A stretch of 64,000 nt of DNA, taken from Acidimicrobiales bacterium (lineage in GTDB: Bacteria > Actinomycetota > Acidimicrobiia > Acidimicrobiales > RAAP-2). This document shows, piece after piece, positions 51,637-60,269 of this stretch. The DNA lies in NCBI GenBank assembly GCA_015478655.1, contig JADMIJ010000005.1, positions 1-64,000 on the forward strand, written 5' to 3'. The position numbers were made by a program, and so were the translations under genes. The notes under the pieces are model-generated. The model did no database searches and was not told the DNA's origin. It was given only the letters and a program-made list of their open reading frames with translations. Position 1 is the first letter of the stretch. The number at the start of each line of letters is the position of its first letter.

Positions 51637-51652
51637 CTGATACCGGTGTCAG
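51637..51652. promoter_or_regulatory. Palindromic operator between cupin and AllA-like genes
   Basis: CTGATACCGGTGTCAG is palindromic at 14 of 16 positions. It lies between divergent starts at 51570 and 51677. A related sequence occurs at 58228-58243. Confidence 0.5.
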
Positions 51653-51676
51653 GTTAGATCAGGTCGGGGAGGGTGC

Positions 51677-52180
51677 ATGGGTGGCGCGGTTGGCCGGATC
51701 AGGCCGGAAGCACTGACACCGGAGGCATGGGCCCCGTTCGGCTGGGTTCCGGTGTGCGACACCGACCCGGAGGACGGAACCGGGCGATTGTCGTTCGCCT
51801 GGGACGACGTCCACGTCAATCTCATCGGCCATCGCCGCGACGAGGTGCCGGCCGTCGACGGGGGTCTGCGGTGCGAGGTCCTCTTCCGGCACGCCACCCA
51901 TACGCAGGTGGTGATGCCTCTCGATGTGGCCGCGGTGGTCGTGGTCGCACCGGCGGGAGCGGATCTGGACAGCCCCGGAGGGTGGGAGGCGATCCGTGCG
52001 TTCACCCTGCCCGTACTGTCGTCCGTGGTGCTGCACCGCGGGACCTGGCACTGGGGCCCCTATCCGGTCGACGCCGAGTCGGTCCAGCTCTTCAACGTCC
52101 AAGGGCTCCGTTACCGCGAGGACAACGACAGCATCGACCTGGCGGCCCTGGGGGAGTCCGTGGACGTGTTGCTCGTCTGA
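51677..52180 (+). CDS. Ureidoglycolate lyase-like (AllA) protein
   Basis: 167 residues resembling the AllA cupin-like lyases: PEALTPEAWAPFGWV at 9-23, CEVLFRHATHTQVVMPLD with HTQ, and VVLHRGTWHWGPYPV with the His pair. AllA splits ureidoglycolate into glyoxylate and urea. GGGGAGG site before the ATG. The substrate is inferred. The glyoxylate product could be handled by the D-2-hydroxyacid dehydrogenase on the other strand. Confidence 0.75.
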   Translation: MGGAVGRIRPEALTPEAWAPFGWVPVCDTDPEDGTGRLSFAWDDVHVNLIGHRRDEVPAVDGGLRCEVLFRHATHTQVVMPLDVAAVVVVAPAGADLDSPGGWEAIRAFTLPVLSSVVLHRGTWHWGPYPVDAESVQLFNVQGLRYREDNDSIDLAALGESVDVLLV

Positions 52181-52216
52181 CCCCGCCCGGGTCCCGACCG
52201 GTGGTCCGCTTCGCGC

Positions 52217-52987
52217 TCAGCCGGGTGAGGAGGGGAAGAGGGCCCGGTGGACCATGGTCGTCAGCGTGTCGAGAGCGGCCTCATCGGTCGGCTCGCCCAT
52301 GAAGTCCCGCATGAAATGAAATCGGTCGAGCATGGCGATGACTGCCATCCCGGCCACTTCGGGGTCGAGGTCCCCGGTCGGGCCGGCGGAGGCGATCCGC
52401 GACGCCATGGCGTGGATGTGGGCGGCCACCATCCTCCGGTTCTGGTCACCGACGACGGGGTCGATGGAGGCCAGGTCGGTCCACGACCGGAACAGGGGCG
52501 CGTACCGGGACCACAGTGCTGAATAGTCCGCCACCCACTGGCGCAGGTTGTCCCAGCTCTCGATATCGAGCTTGCTGCCCGCCTCCGAGACGGCGTAGAG
52601 GCTCGAGGCCTCGGAGGTCGCTTCGATGGTGAGGGCCCGGATCAGGTCCTCCTTGTTCGAGAAGTACAGATAGAAGGTGCCATGGGAGGTGTTGGCGATG
52701 TCGACGACGTCTTTGACCCGTGTGCCGTGGTACCCCCGCTCGTCGATCGCCTCCATGGCGGCGTCGAGAAGATTGCGCATGGTTTGCCGGCCCTGGCTTC
52801 GCAGCGCCCGCTTGCTGGCCGGAACGCCGACCGCCGAGGCATCCGCCGGCGCTCCGTCCACCAGCGCGCCATCCCCAGGTTGCGGGGGAGTTGAGGGCGG
52901 CCGCGGGTTACGCGACGCCGACCCGGTTGCCGGCCCCCTCGGGGGCCGTCGGGGCCGATCGGGTCCCTTGCCTGCGGTTTTGGCCAT
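52217..52987 (-). CDS. TetR-family regulator
   Basis: 256 residues. Residues 1-55 are Pro/Arg/Ala-rich and disordered; the HTH is at about 65-110 (QTMRNLLDAAMEAIDERGYHGTRVKDVVDIANTSHGTFYLYFSNKEDLI); the rest is a helical ligand-binding domain. The long basic N-tail is unusual for TetR. It follows the importer gene livF by 30 bp on the same strand and may autoregulate the importer operon. ATG at 52987; internal starts after the tail are possible. Confidence 0.85.
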   Translation of the reverse strand: MAKTAGKGPDRPRRPPRGPATGSASRNPRPPSTPPQPGDGALVDGAPADASAVGVPASKRALRSQGRQTMRNLLDAAMEAIDERGYHGTRVKDVVDIANTSHGTFYLYFSNKEDLIRALTIEATSEASSLYAVSEAGSKLDIESWDNLRQWVADYSALWSRYAPLFRSWTDLASIDPVVGDQNRRMVAAHIHAMASRIASAGPTGDLDPEVAGMAVIAMLDRFHFMRDFMGEPTDEAALDTLTTMVHRALFPSSPG

Positions 52988-53017
52988 TGGAGGCTCGGAG
53001 TCGTCCGTTCGCCGCCC

Positions 53018-53803
53018 CTACCCGGGCGACGGTCCGCCTGTGCGACTGGTCATGAGCTGCTCCATTGCTTCCTTCGCCTGACCCGCGGGCCCCGAATACG
53101 CCACCGTGCCGTGCTCGAGGATCACTGCCGTCTGGGCCAGCGCCACGGCCCGGTCCACCTGCTGCTCGACCACCAGCAGGGCGGTGCCGGCCTCGTTGAT
53201 CCTCCGGAGTCCCTCATAGACCGTTTCGATGACCACGGGGGCCAGTCCGAGCGAGAGCTCGTCGGCCACGAACAGACGGGGTGGCGCCACCAGGACCTTG
53301 GCCAGGGACAGCAGCCGTTGCTGACCTCCCGACAGCGTGCCCCCGCGCTGCTTGCGGCGCTCGCCCAGCACGGGGAACCCCTGGTAAGCCCGGTCGAGGG
53401 CGTCCTGCACCTGCTTGCGCCCGAGCCGTTGCCGAAAGGCCAGCACCAGGTTCTCCTCGACGGTGAGGTTGGCGAAGATCCCGCGGCCCTCGGGAACGTG
53501 GGCCATGCCGGCCCGGGCGATCCGGTAGGCCGCCTGTCCGGTGACGTCCTTCCCGCCCGTGCGGATGGCACCGCTGGTGCTGGGCATCAGCCCGCTCACC
53601 ACCCGGGCCACCGTGGACTTGCCCGCACCGTTGGAGCCGAGCAGCGCGGTGATGCCACCGGCGGGCACGGCAAAGGAGATGTCGAAGAGGGCGCGATAGG
53701 GCCCGTAGGCCGCGCTCACGTGGTCCACCTCCAGGGCATGTGGAGCGCTGTCGGGCGCGGGCCGGTTGCCGTTGGGACTGGCGGTGCCCGCGGTCTCGAT
53801 CAT
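53018..53803 (-). CDS. livF: Branched-chain-type ABC importer ATPase LivF
   Basis: 261 residues. Walker A GSNGAGKST at 56-64, signature LSGGQQRLLSLAKVL, Walker B LFVADELSLGLAP, then VEQQVDRAVALA with the His-loop region EQQ. The HVPEGRGIFANLTVEENL motif after the Q-loop is LivF-specific. The first 22 residues are an extra polar N-tail. Energises import with LivG. Overlaps livG by 4 bp (ATGA). Confidence 0.93.
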   Translation of the reverse strand: MIETAGTASPNGNRPAPDSAPHALEVDHVSAAYGPYRALFDISFAVPAGGITALLGSNGAGKSTVARVVSGLMPSTSGAIRTGGKDVTGQAAYRIARAGMAHVPEGRGIFANLTVEENLVLAFRQRLGRKQVQDALDRAYQGFPVLGERRKQRGGTLSGGQQRLLSLAKVLVAPPRLFVADELSLGLAPVVIETVYEGLRRINEAGTALLVVEQQVDRAVALAQTAVILEHGTVAYSGPAGQAKEAMEQLMTSRTGGPSPG

Positions 53804-54618
53804 TCGCTGATCCCGAGATAGGCGTCGCGCACCCGGGGGTCGGCCATCACCTCGTCGAACGTGCCCTCGGCCACCCGGCTGCCGAGGTCCATGACAATGG
53901 TCCGGTCCACCACCGCGCCGACCATGGTGAGGTCGTGCTCGACCAGGAGCACGGCCATGCCGTGCTCCTTCTGCAGGGTGCGGAGCACGCCGGCCAGCTC
54001 CTTGGTCTCCTGCACGTCGAGACCCGAGGAGGGCTCGTCGGCCAACAGGAGCATCGGGTCCCCGACCAGGGCCCGGGCCAGCTCGACGAGCCGGCACAAA
54101 CCGAGGCCGAGGGCGCTCACCGGGGTGTCACCCCGATCAGCGATGCCGATGAGCTCGAGCACGTTGGCCACCCGGGCCAGCTCGTCGGCGGCCGGCTTGC
54201 TCTTGTGGCACAGGTCACGCCACAGCCGCCCGTCACCGCGCCGGGCTCGTTCGGCCACGAGAAGGTGTTGTCGCACGGTCATGTCCGGGAAGACCTCGAC
54301 CCGCTGGTAGGTCCGCCCGATCCCGAGCCGGGCCCGTTGGTAGACGGCCAACCCGTCGATGGCCGTGCCGGACAGCTCGACCCGCCCGCGCTCGGGGCGG
54401 AGCTGCCCGCAGATGCAATTGAACAGGGTGGTCTTACCCGCCCCATTGGGGCCGACCAGGCCGACGCTCTCGCCGGCCGACACCGTCAAGCTCATGTTGC
54501 TGACGGCGGCGATGCCTCCGAACGACTTGGAGACGTCGGTGACTTGTAGCAGCGGTCGCCCGGGCGGTCCCGCTCCGGCCCCGTTCTGAGCCACGTCGAC
54601 TCGCCAACCGTCGGTCAT
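53800..54618 (-). CDS. livG: Branched-chain-type ABC importer ATPase LivG
   Basis: 272 residues. Walker A GPNGAGKTT, Q-loop and GIGRTYQRVEVFPDMTVRQHL, the signature region SALGLGLCRLVELARAL (a nonstandard form of LSGGQ), Walker B LLLADEPSSGLD and VEHDLTMVG. RTYQ near residue 102 is the LivG hallmark. It overlaps livHM and livF by 4 bp each. The ~20-residue N-tail is polar. Confidence 0.93.
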   Translation of the reverse strand: MTDGWRVDVAQNGAGAGPPGRPLLQVTDVSKSFGGIAAVSNMSLTVSAGESVGLVGPNGAGKTTLFNCICGQLRPERGRVELSGTAIDGLAVYQRARLGIGRTYQRVEVFPDMTVRQHLLVAERARRGDGRLWRDLCHKSKPAADELARVANVLELIGIADRGDTPVSALGLGLCRLVELARALVGDPMLLLADEPSSGLDVQETKELAGVLRTLQKEHGMAVLLVEHDLTMVGAVVDRTIVMDLGSRVAEGTFDEVMADPRVRDAYLGISE

Positions 54619-56678
54619 GGCCCGGCTCTCCCCGGCCGCTCGGAGGCCGAGGGGTCGATGCGAACCTGTCCGACGGCCGTCGGACTCGGGCCCGCTTCCG
54701 ACGGGGCCGTAACCGGCGGCCCGAGCGACACCGGTACCGCGGCGTGGCGGTCACCGAAGAGCAGTTGTTCCATGCGGAGCGTCCATTTGCTCTTCTGGAA
54801 CTCGAGGATGCCCTCGGGGTGGTTGGCGTACTGGAGCGCACCGAAGGCGAAGAGGACGATGACCAGGCTCTCGCCGCCCACCCGGGCGGGCAGGTAGGTC
54901 AGGAGCTGTTGGATGACCACAAAGGCGAAGCCGGCATTGATGGCCCCCTCCACCGTGCTGACCCCGGTGGTGACCACGATGACGACGAAGACCAGGGAGA
55001 ACTGGTAGTTGAACTGGGCGGCGTTGACGGTCTGCTGCTGGAGGATGAGCACGGTGCCGCCCAGTCCGGCCACCATCCCCGAGAGGGCGAAGATCAGTAC
55101 CCGCTGCCAGGTGAGGTTGATGCCGAGGCCGGCCGCCGCCGTCTCGCTGCCTCGCATGGCCGACAGGTACTGGCCCGTGGTGCCGCTGCGCACCAGCAGT
55201 ACGCCGATGGTGCAGACCACCAGTACCAGAATGCTGAGAACGAACAGGGCGTGCCCGTTGGGGTTGAAGATGCCGAGCCCTATCCACTTGGACTGCACAC
55301 TCAGGGCCGCGCCGTTGCTGATCGTGCCCTGGGTGAACACCGAGTTGTCGAAGAAGAGTGCGGCGGCGATGGTCATCAGCGCCAGGCCGAGTCCTTTGAG
55401 CCGGAGTGAGACGAGAGCCAGCACCACGGCCACGGCGCCGGCCAGCAGCATCCCGAACACGGCGCCGGCCAGGAGGCTCAGTCCGAGATGGTTGGCCAGC
55501 TGGGCGGCGGTGAACGCGCCCACGCCGGCCAGGGTGGCCTGGCACAGCGAGAGCTGGCCACCCATTCCGGTGATGAGGGTGATGGACAGGAAGATGATGG
55601 AGTAGGCCAGGCCGGCGTTGAACACGCTCTCCCAGGTGGCGGGGATCCAGGTGAGCATGGACACGCAGAACGCGGCCAGCAGCACATACCAGGCCGGGCG
55701 GATGACCCGGTTGAGTTGCGGGGCCCGCACGGCAGCGGTGGTCGGCGGTGTCGGTGGGTCGACCGAGGCCAGGGGGTCCTTCGATTCGTCCAGGCTCCGC
55801 ATGCCCGGCACGAACAGCAGGGCGCCCACCAGGACGATGAACGGCAGCGATGGGAGCACTGCGGCCGACAGTGTGCTGGAGGAGGGAAGGTACCCTTGCA
55901 GCAACGTCGAGGCCACGCCCATGAGGATCCCGACCAGGGCGGCGAGGGGCAGGGAGCGGAGGGACGCCCAGGCCGCGGCGGCGAAGGCGGCGACCAACAG
56001 GGTGGCGTAGTCCTGGGCCTGGAGTTGCCCGTAGATGGGTGCCAGCATGACCCCGGCCAAACCGGCCAGGAAACTCGAGATGGCCCAGGCCGTGGCCACC
56101 ACGGCACTCGAATTGACCCCGTCCAGCGCAACCAGCCGCCGGCTCTCGACCGCACCCCGCATCTGCAGCCCGAGGTTGGTGAAGCGCATGAGGACGACGA
56201 GGGCGACGAGCACGACTGCCGTGATGACGAACGAGCTCAGGTAGATCCCGTTGATGGGCTGGCTCACCACCCGGAAGTAGACGGTGTTCGGGTCGAACAG
56301 GATGCTCGGCGAGTTGAACTGGTTCTGGTTGCCGAAGAGCACCGGCAGTAGAGCCGGGATGCCGACGAACAAGCTGATCCCCATGACTAGCTTGGCGGTG
56401 GTGTTGGTGCTCGGGATCTTGCGGAACAGCAATCGGTCGAAGATCAGTCCGAGGGCGGGGGCCAGGATGACCACCGACAGGAAGAAGGCTAGCCAGATGG
56501 GCATGTGCTCGTTCTGGACCAGCTTGGTATAGACGAAGGCCGAGGTGTAGGCCTGGGCACCGAAGGCGAAGTTGAACACCCCGGTGGCCTGGTAGGTGAG
56601 CACCAGGCTGACGGCCACGATGGCGTAGGTGCAGCCGTAGGGGACGCCGGGGATGGCGAAGCCGAGGAAGTGCTCCAC
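54615..56678 (-). CDS. Fused LivH-LivM permease
   Basis: 687 residues. N-half (about 1-290) is LivH-like with GVPYGCTYAIVAVSLVLTYQATGVFNFAFGAQ, and the C-half (about 330-620) is LivM-like with GGQLSLCQATLAGVGAFTAAQLANHLG. Each half has 8 or so membrane helices, joined by a polar linker (DESKDPLASVDPPTPP). The tail after residue 625 is cytoplasmic. Normally two genes; here one chain. It is 41 bp after the binding-protein stop. Confidence 0.92.
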   Translation of the reverse strand: MEHFLGFAIPGVPYGCTYAIVAVSLVLTYQATGVFNFAFGAQAYTSAFVYTKLVQNEHMPIWLAFFLSVVILAPALGLIFDRLLFRKIPSTNTTAKLVMGISLFVGIPALLPVLFGNQNQFNSPSILFDPNTVYFRVVSQPINGIYLSSFVITAVVLVALVVLMRFTNLGLQMRGAVESRRLVALDGVNSSAVVATAWAISSFLAGLAGVMLAPIYGQLQAQDYATLLVAAFAAAAWASLRSLPLAALVGILMGVASTLLQGYLPSSSTLSAAVLPSLPFIVLVGALLFVPGMRSLDESKDPLASVDPPTPPTTAAVRAPQLNRVIRPAWYVLLAAFCVSMLTWIPATWESVFNAGLAYSIIFLSITLITGMGGQLSLCQATLAGVGAFTAAQLANHLGLSLLAGAVFGMLLAGAVAVVLALVSLRLKGLGLALMTIAAALFFDNSVFTQGTISNGAALSVQSKWIGLGIFNPNGHALFVLSILVLVVCTIGVLLVRSGTTGQYLSAMRGSETAAAGLGINLTWQRVLIFALSGMVAGLGGTVLILQQQTVNAAQFNYQFSLVFVVIVVTTGVSTVEGAINAGFAFVVIQQLLTYLPARVGGESLVIVLFAFGALQYANHPEGILEFQKSKWTLRMEQLLFGDRHAAVPVSLGPPVTAPSEAGPSPTAVGQVRIDPSASERPGRAGP

Positions 56679-56719
56679 TTCCCGACCGCCCTAGCCCTTC
56701 TCGCCGATGGCGGCGATGG

Positions 56720-58078
56720 TCACGTTCCCGGGGTCCCGGCGGGGGGCGTTGCCAACACGGGGTTCGTCAGGCTGACGTCCTTGGCGAAGCAAACGATCGT
56801 CTGTGGCGGCTTGGCCACGGCGGGGACGAACTTGGTCCCGCTCACCTTGACGAAGGCCGAGCAGCCCGGAAACGAGGTGAGCGTGTTCGTGTGGAGCTTC
56901 GTCCAGTCAACGGTCGACGAGACGCCGCCGGCGGTGAAGTTGGTGAGCGTATTGATCTGGTTGATGACGTTGGCCTGGGTCAGGTTGTTCCCGGCCATTC
57001 TGATGCCCTGGACCAGCAAGGCGGCCGACTCCCATCCCTGGAGGGCCAGGAGCGAGTAGGCGTTCGCAGGCGAGTACTTGTTCATGGCGGCCAGGTACTG
57101 GTCCATGCCCGGGTACTTCCCCGGGTAGGCCGTGGCCACCTGGAACGGGACATTGCCGTTGAGATTGAAATAGACGCCCTGCATGAGATTGCTGTACTGG
57201 CTGAGGAGGGCATTGTCGTAGCCGCTGAACCACAGCTGGTGGACATTGAGGCCGTACTGCTTGATGGCCCGGGCCAGGGTGACATTGTCCGAGCTCTGCA
57301 TGCAGGTGAAGACGAAGTCCGCCCCTGCCTGCTGCATCCGCTGGACGGCCGGGGTGTAGTCGCCCCCGAGCGACTCGTCGAGGTTGGTGTAGACCACCTT
57401 GATCCCGGCCGCCTGGAGCTTCTGGGCGCTGGTGTGGCAGGCGGCGTAGGACGAGGTGATGGCCGGCCCATAGCTCATGACCACCGCCGACTTGGCGTTG
57501 AGCTGCTTCATCAGGTAGGCGATGCTCTGGGCCCCGTAGTTGTAGTCCTGGGTCGAGCCGCCGGCCCCGAAGAGATTCGGATCCGGCGTCCAGTTGCCAC
57601 TGGTGTTGTAGCCGAAGGTCGGGGTCTTGGTCTGGACGAAGAGGCCGGGTGTGAAGAAGAAGGTGGAGATGAAGGCGGCGAACACCCCGTCCTGCTGGAT
57701 GAGGGTGTGCGACAGCTGGTTGAAGGAGGTGCCGGCGTCATCGAGGTTGGCGGTCAGGACGATCTTGCGTCCGCCGACACCGCCGTTGGCGTTCACGGTG
57801 TTGAGATAGGCCTGGATCCCGGGGACGAAGGAGGCAAAATCTGCGGCGATGGACCCGGTGAGGGAGGCGATCGAACCCACACTGATTTGGGTGGCCGTGA
57901 CTCCAGGCGCTGGCCCACTGGCGGTGCCCGACGTGGACGACGAACCCGAGGACGGTTTGGCGGTGGTGGTGCTGGGGGAGGTCGAACTGGAGCAACTGGC
58001 GATCAGTGCCGAGGCGAGCAGTACCGCGCCGATGGCGGCCGGAACTCGTACCTTTGATCCACCCGTGCGGTGTCGCAT
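56720..58078 (-). CDS. ABC importer substrate-binding lipoprotein (LivK-like)
   Basis: 452 residues. A lipoprotein signal with lipobox LIASC (lipidated C29), then a Ser/Thr-rich linker, and a type-I periplasmic-binding-protein fold: QISVGSIASLTGSIAADF, GGVGGRKIVLTANLDD, QLNAKSAVVMSYGP, and GADFVFTCMQSSDN. It delivers a small ligand (amino acid, amide or organic acid) to LivHM. The ATG at 58078 has a GGGGGA site. First gene of the importer operon; a TAGGTT hexamer 35 nt upstream may be its -10. Confidence 0.92.
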   Translation of the reverse strand: MRHRTGGSKVRVPAAIGAVLLASALIASCSSSTSPSTTTAKPSSGSSSTSGTASGPAPGVTATQISVGSIASLTGSIAADFASFVPGIQAYLNTVNANGGVGGRKIVLTANLDDAGTSFNQLSHTLIQQDGVFAAFISTFFFTPGLFVQTKTPTFGYNTSGNWTPDPNLFGAGGSTQDYNYGAQSIAYLMKQLNAKSAVVMSYGPAITSSYAACHTSAQKLQAAGIKVVYTNLDESLGGDYTPAVQRMQQAGADFVFTCMQSSDNVTLARAIKQYGLNVHQLWFSGYDNALLSQYSNLMQGVYFNLNGNVPFQVATAYPGKYPGMDQYLAAMNKYSPANAYSLLALQGWESAALLVQGIRMAGNNLTQANVINQINTLTNFTAGGVSSTVDWTKLHTNTLTSFPGCSAFVKVSGTKFVPAVAKPPQTIVCFAKDVSLTNPVLATPPAGTPGT

Positions 58079-58368
58079 ATATCCCCCATGTTCTGTGCGT
58101 GGTGCCGCTGATCGGAACCTATCGTGCCTCTCGGCATGCCCCCAAGACTGGTCAGCGCCACCTTCATCGGTCCGCAGGTTGCGGTGCCAATGACGAAGGT
58201 AACCGAAACCGGTCCGATGTGCTTTGTATGATAACCGTGTCAGAGTTCGCGGTGCTGAAGGTAGCTCAAACGGGGCGACACCCTCTTCACCTGACCAACG
58301 CTCTGTTGCACCCCCCGGTGGTCGGTCGGTGCGGAGCGGATTGCCCAGGCAGAGAAGAGACGGTGCCA
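58079..58368. promoter_or_regulatory. Divergent promoter region: importer / exporter
   Basis: 290 bp between the importer operon and the ABC exporter. On the minus strand TAGGTT lies about 35 nt before the lipoprotein ATG, with TTGGGG 18 bp further upstream. On the plus strand TATGAT at 58227-58232 is a -10 candidate, overlapped by the palindrome-like ATGATAACCGTGTCAG (58228-58243). Confidence 0.45.
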
Positions 58369-59364
58369 ATGGATGTCGACGACAAGGACCCGGAGGTGGC
58401 CGTGGAGGTTGCCGACCTGGTCAAGCGCTACCCGAAGGCGCCGGTCGATTCGGTTGGAGGCATCAGCTTCGGTGTCCGACGGGGCGAAGTGTTCGGCTTT
58501 CTAGGGCCGAATGGCGCCGGCAAGACCACGACCATCGGGATCCTCACCACCAGGATCCGACCCACGGCCGGTCGTGCCCGGGTCGCCGGGGTCGATGTGA
58601 TGGCCGACCCTGTGGGTGCCCGGCGGGTGCTCGGGGTGGTCCCCCAGCAGAACAACCTCGACCGCTCCCTGTCGGTGCGCCAGAACCTGCTGTTCCACGC
58701 CAGTTACCACGGTGTGCCCCGCGCCGTCAGGAAGACACGGGCGGACGAATTGTTGGCCCAGTTCGGGTTGGCCGACCGGCCCAACGGGAGGCCGGATGAT
58801 TTCTCCGGGGGGCAGATCCAACGCATGATGATCGCCCGGGCCCTCATGCACGACCCGACGGTGCTGTTCCTCGACGAGCCCTCGACCGGCCTCGATCCGG
58901 CCGCCCGGCTCTTCACGTGGGAGCGGGTCGCCCAGCTCAAGGCGGAGGGGACCACGGTGGTGATCACCACCCACGACATGGAGGAGGCGGCGACGTTGAG
59001 CGACCGGGTGGCGATCATCGACCACGGAAAGCTCCTGGCCCTCGACACCCCCAACGCCTTGGTGAGGGGCATGGCCGGCGAGCGCACACTCGACTGTCTG
59101 GTTGAGGCGGAGCATGCTTCCGACCCGGCCGCCGTCCATGGGCCGCTCGACGGGCTTGCCGCCGTCGACCGGGTGGAGGAGCTCGACGATCCCGAGGTGA
59201 GCGGATGGCGCTTCCGGGTCTACGTCCAGTCCGATCCGGCCTCGCTGGTGGCGCTCGTCGCGCAGGTCATCAGTGACGCCGGCGCTCGGCTTGTCGACGT
59301 CCGTCTCGGTGAGCCGACGCTCGAGGACGTCTTCATCCACCTCACCGGCAGGTCGTTGCGATGA
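58369..59364 (+). CDS. ABC exporter ATPase (DrrA-like)
   Basis: 331 residues. Walker A GPNGAGKT at 46-53, GVVPQQNNLDRSLSVRQNLLFHASYHG, signature FSGGQIQRMMIARAL, Walker B VLFLDEPSTGLDPAAR and TTHDMEEAATLSD. The C-terminal ~90 residues carry the GEPTLEDVFIHLTG element of DrrA-type drug/lipid exporters. GTG at 58363 or 58237 could be earlier starts. It overlaps the permease by 4 bp (ATGA). Cargo unknown; linkage to an acyl-CoA ligase suggests a lipid-like compound, by inference. Confidence 0.92.
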   Translation: MDVDDKDPEVAVEVADLVKRYPKAPVDSVGGISFGVRRGEVFGFLGPNGAGKTTTIGILTTRIRPTAGRARVAGVDVMADPVGARRVLGVVPQQNNLDRSLSVRQNLLFHASYHGVPRAVRKTRADELLAQFGLADRPNGRPDDFSGGQIQRMMIARALMHDPTVLFLDEPSTGLDPAARLFTWERVAQLKAEGTTVVITTHDMEEAATLSDRVAIIDHGKLLALDTPNALVRGMAGERTLDCLVEAEHASDPAAVHGPLDGLAAVDRVEELDDPEVSGWRFRVYVQSDPASLVALVAQVISDAGARLVDVRLGEPTLEDVFIHLTGRSLR

Positions 59365-60197
59365 CCTCCGTGGCGGGTGGTGTTGGAGGGACAGTGACCA
59401 CGGTGCGCGCCGGGCGCGGCCGCCCGTGGAGTCCGTGGCGGGCCTTCCTCGCCATTCTGCGTCGGGACCTCTACGTCACGGGCCGGGAGTTCCCGTTCTT
59501 CCTGGCCCAGGTGATCCTCCAGCCATTGTTCCTCCTCTTCGTATTCGGAAAGGTCCTCACCCAGCTCGGCTACGCACGGCCCGGTTACGTGGACGTGCTC
59601 TTCCCGGGGCTGGTGGCATTGGCCGCCGTCCTCACCGGGTTCCAGAGCACCGCGCTCCCTCTGGTCATCGAGTTCTCCTACAGCAACGAGATCGAGGACC
59701 GCTTGTTGGCACCGCTCCCCATCGGGGCGGTTGCCCTCGAGAAGGTGGTCGTCTCCGCCATGCGGGGAACGATCGCTGCCGCGGTCATGTTTCCGATCGG
59801 GCTCTGGCTGCTCGGATCCATCCCATGGACCGCCGGAGCGGCCGTCGGCGTGTCGGTGATGACGGTCGTGGGCGCCCTCATCGGAGCGGCCATGGGACTC
59901 GTGCTGGGCACCTTCGTCTCGCCCAACCGCATCAATCTCACGTTTGCCCTGGTCACAACGCCGTTGTTGTTCACCGGGTCGAGTCAGTACCCCTGGCCTT
60001 CCCTCACCCACATCCGCTGGTTCCAGGTGGTCTCGGCCCTGAATCCGATGACCTACGTGAGCGAGGGACTCCGGGGCCTGATGGCCCCGAACGTGCCCCA
60101 CATCCAGACGTGGATCTGTTTCGTTGCCGCCATCGGATCGCTGGTGGTGCTCACGGCGGTGGGCATGGTCGGCTTCCTGCGCCGGGCATTGGGTTGA
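59361..60197 (+). CDS. ABC-2 type exporter permease (DrrB-like)
   Basis: 278 residues with six membrane helices. FLAILRRDLYVTGREFPFFLAQVILQPLFLLFVFGKVL at the N-end, FPGLVALAAVLTGFQSTALPLVIEF, then NEIEDRLLAPLPI, TPLLFTGSSQYPW and ALNPMTYVSEGLRGLM. This is the ABC-2/DrrB pattern. It pairs with the overlapping ATPase to export a hydrophobic compound. Confidence 0.92.
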   Translation: MTSVAGGVGGTVTTVRAGRGRPWSPWRAFLAILRRDLYVTGREFPFFLAQVILQPLFLLFVFGKVLTQLGYARPGYVDVLFPGLVALAAVLTGFQSTALPLVIEFSYSNEIEDRLLAPLPIGAVALEKVVVSAMRGTIAAAVMFPIGLWLLGSIPWTAGAAVGVSVMTVVGALIGAAMGLVLGTFVSPNRINLTFALVTTPLLFTGSSQYPWPSLTHIRWFQVVSALNPMTYVSEGLRGLMAPNVPHIQTWICFVAAIGSLVVLTAVGMVGFLRRALG

Positions 60198-60269
60198 GCG
60201 CATGACGGCGGGTTCGACCAGAGTGGGGGTGCGAGCTGCATCGGACAGCACGGGAAGGGAGAGAGATCA

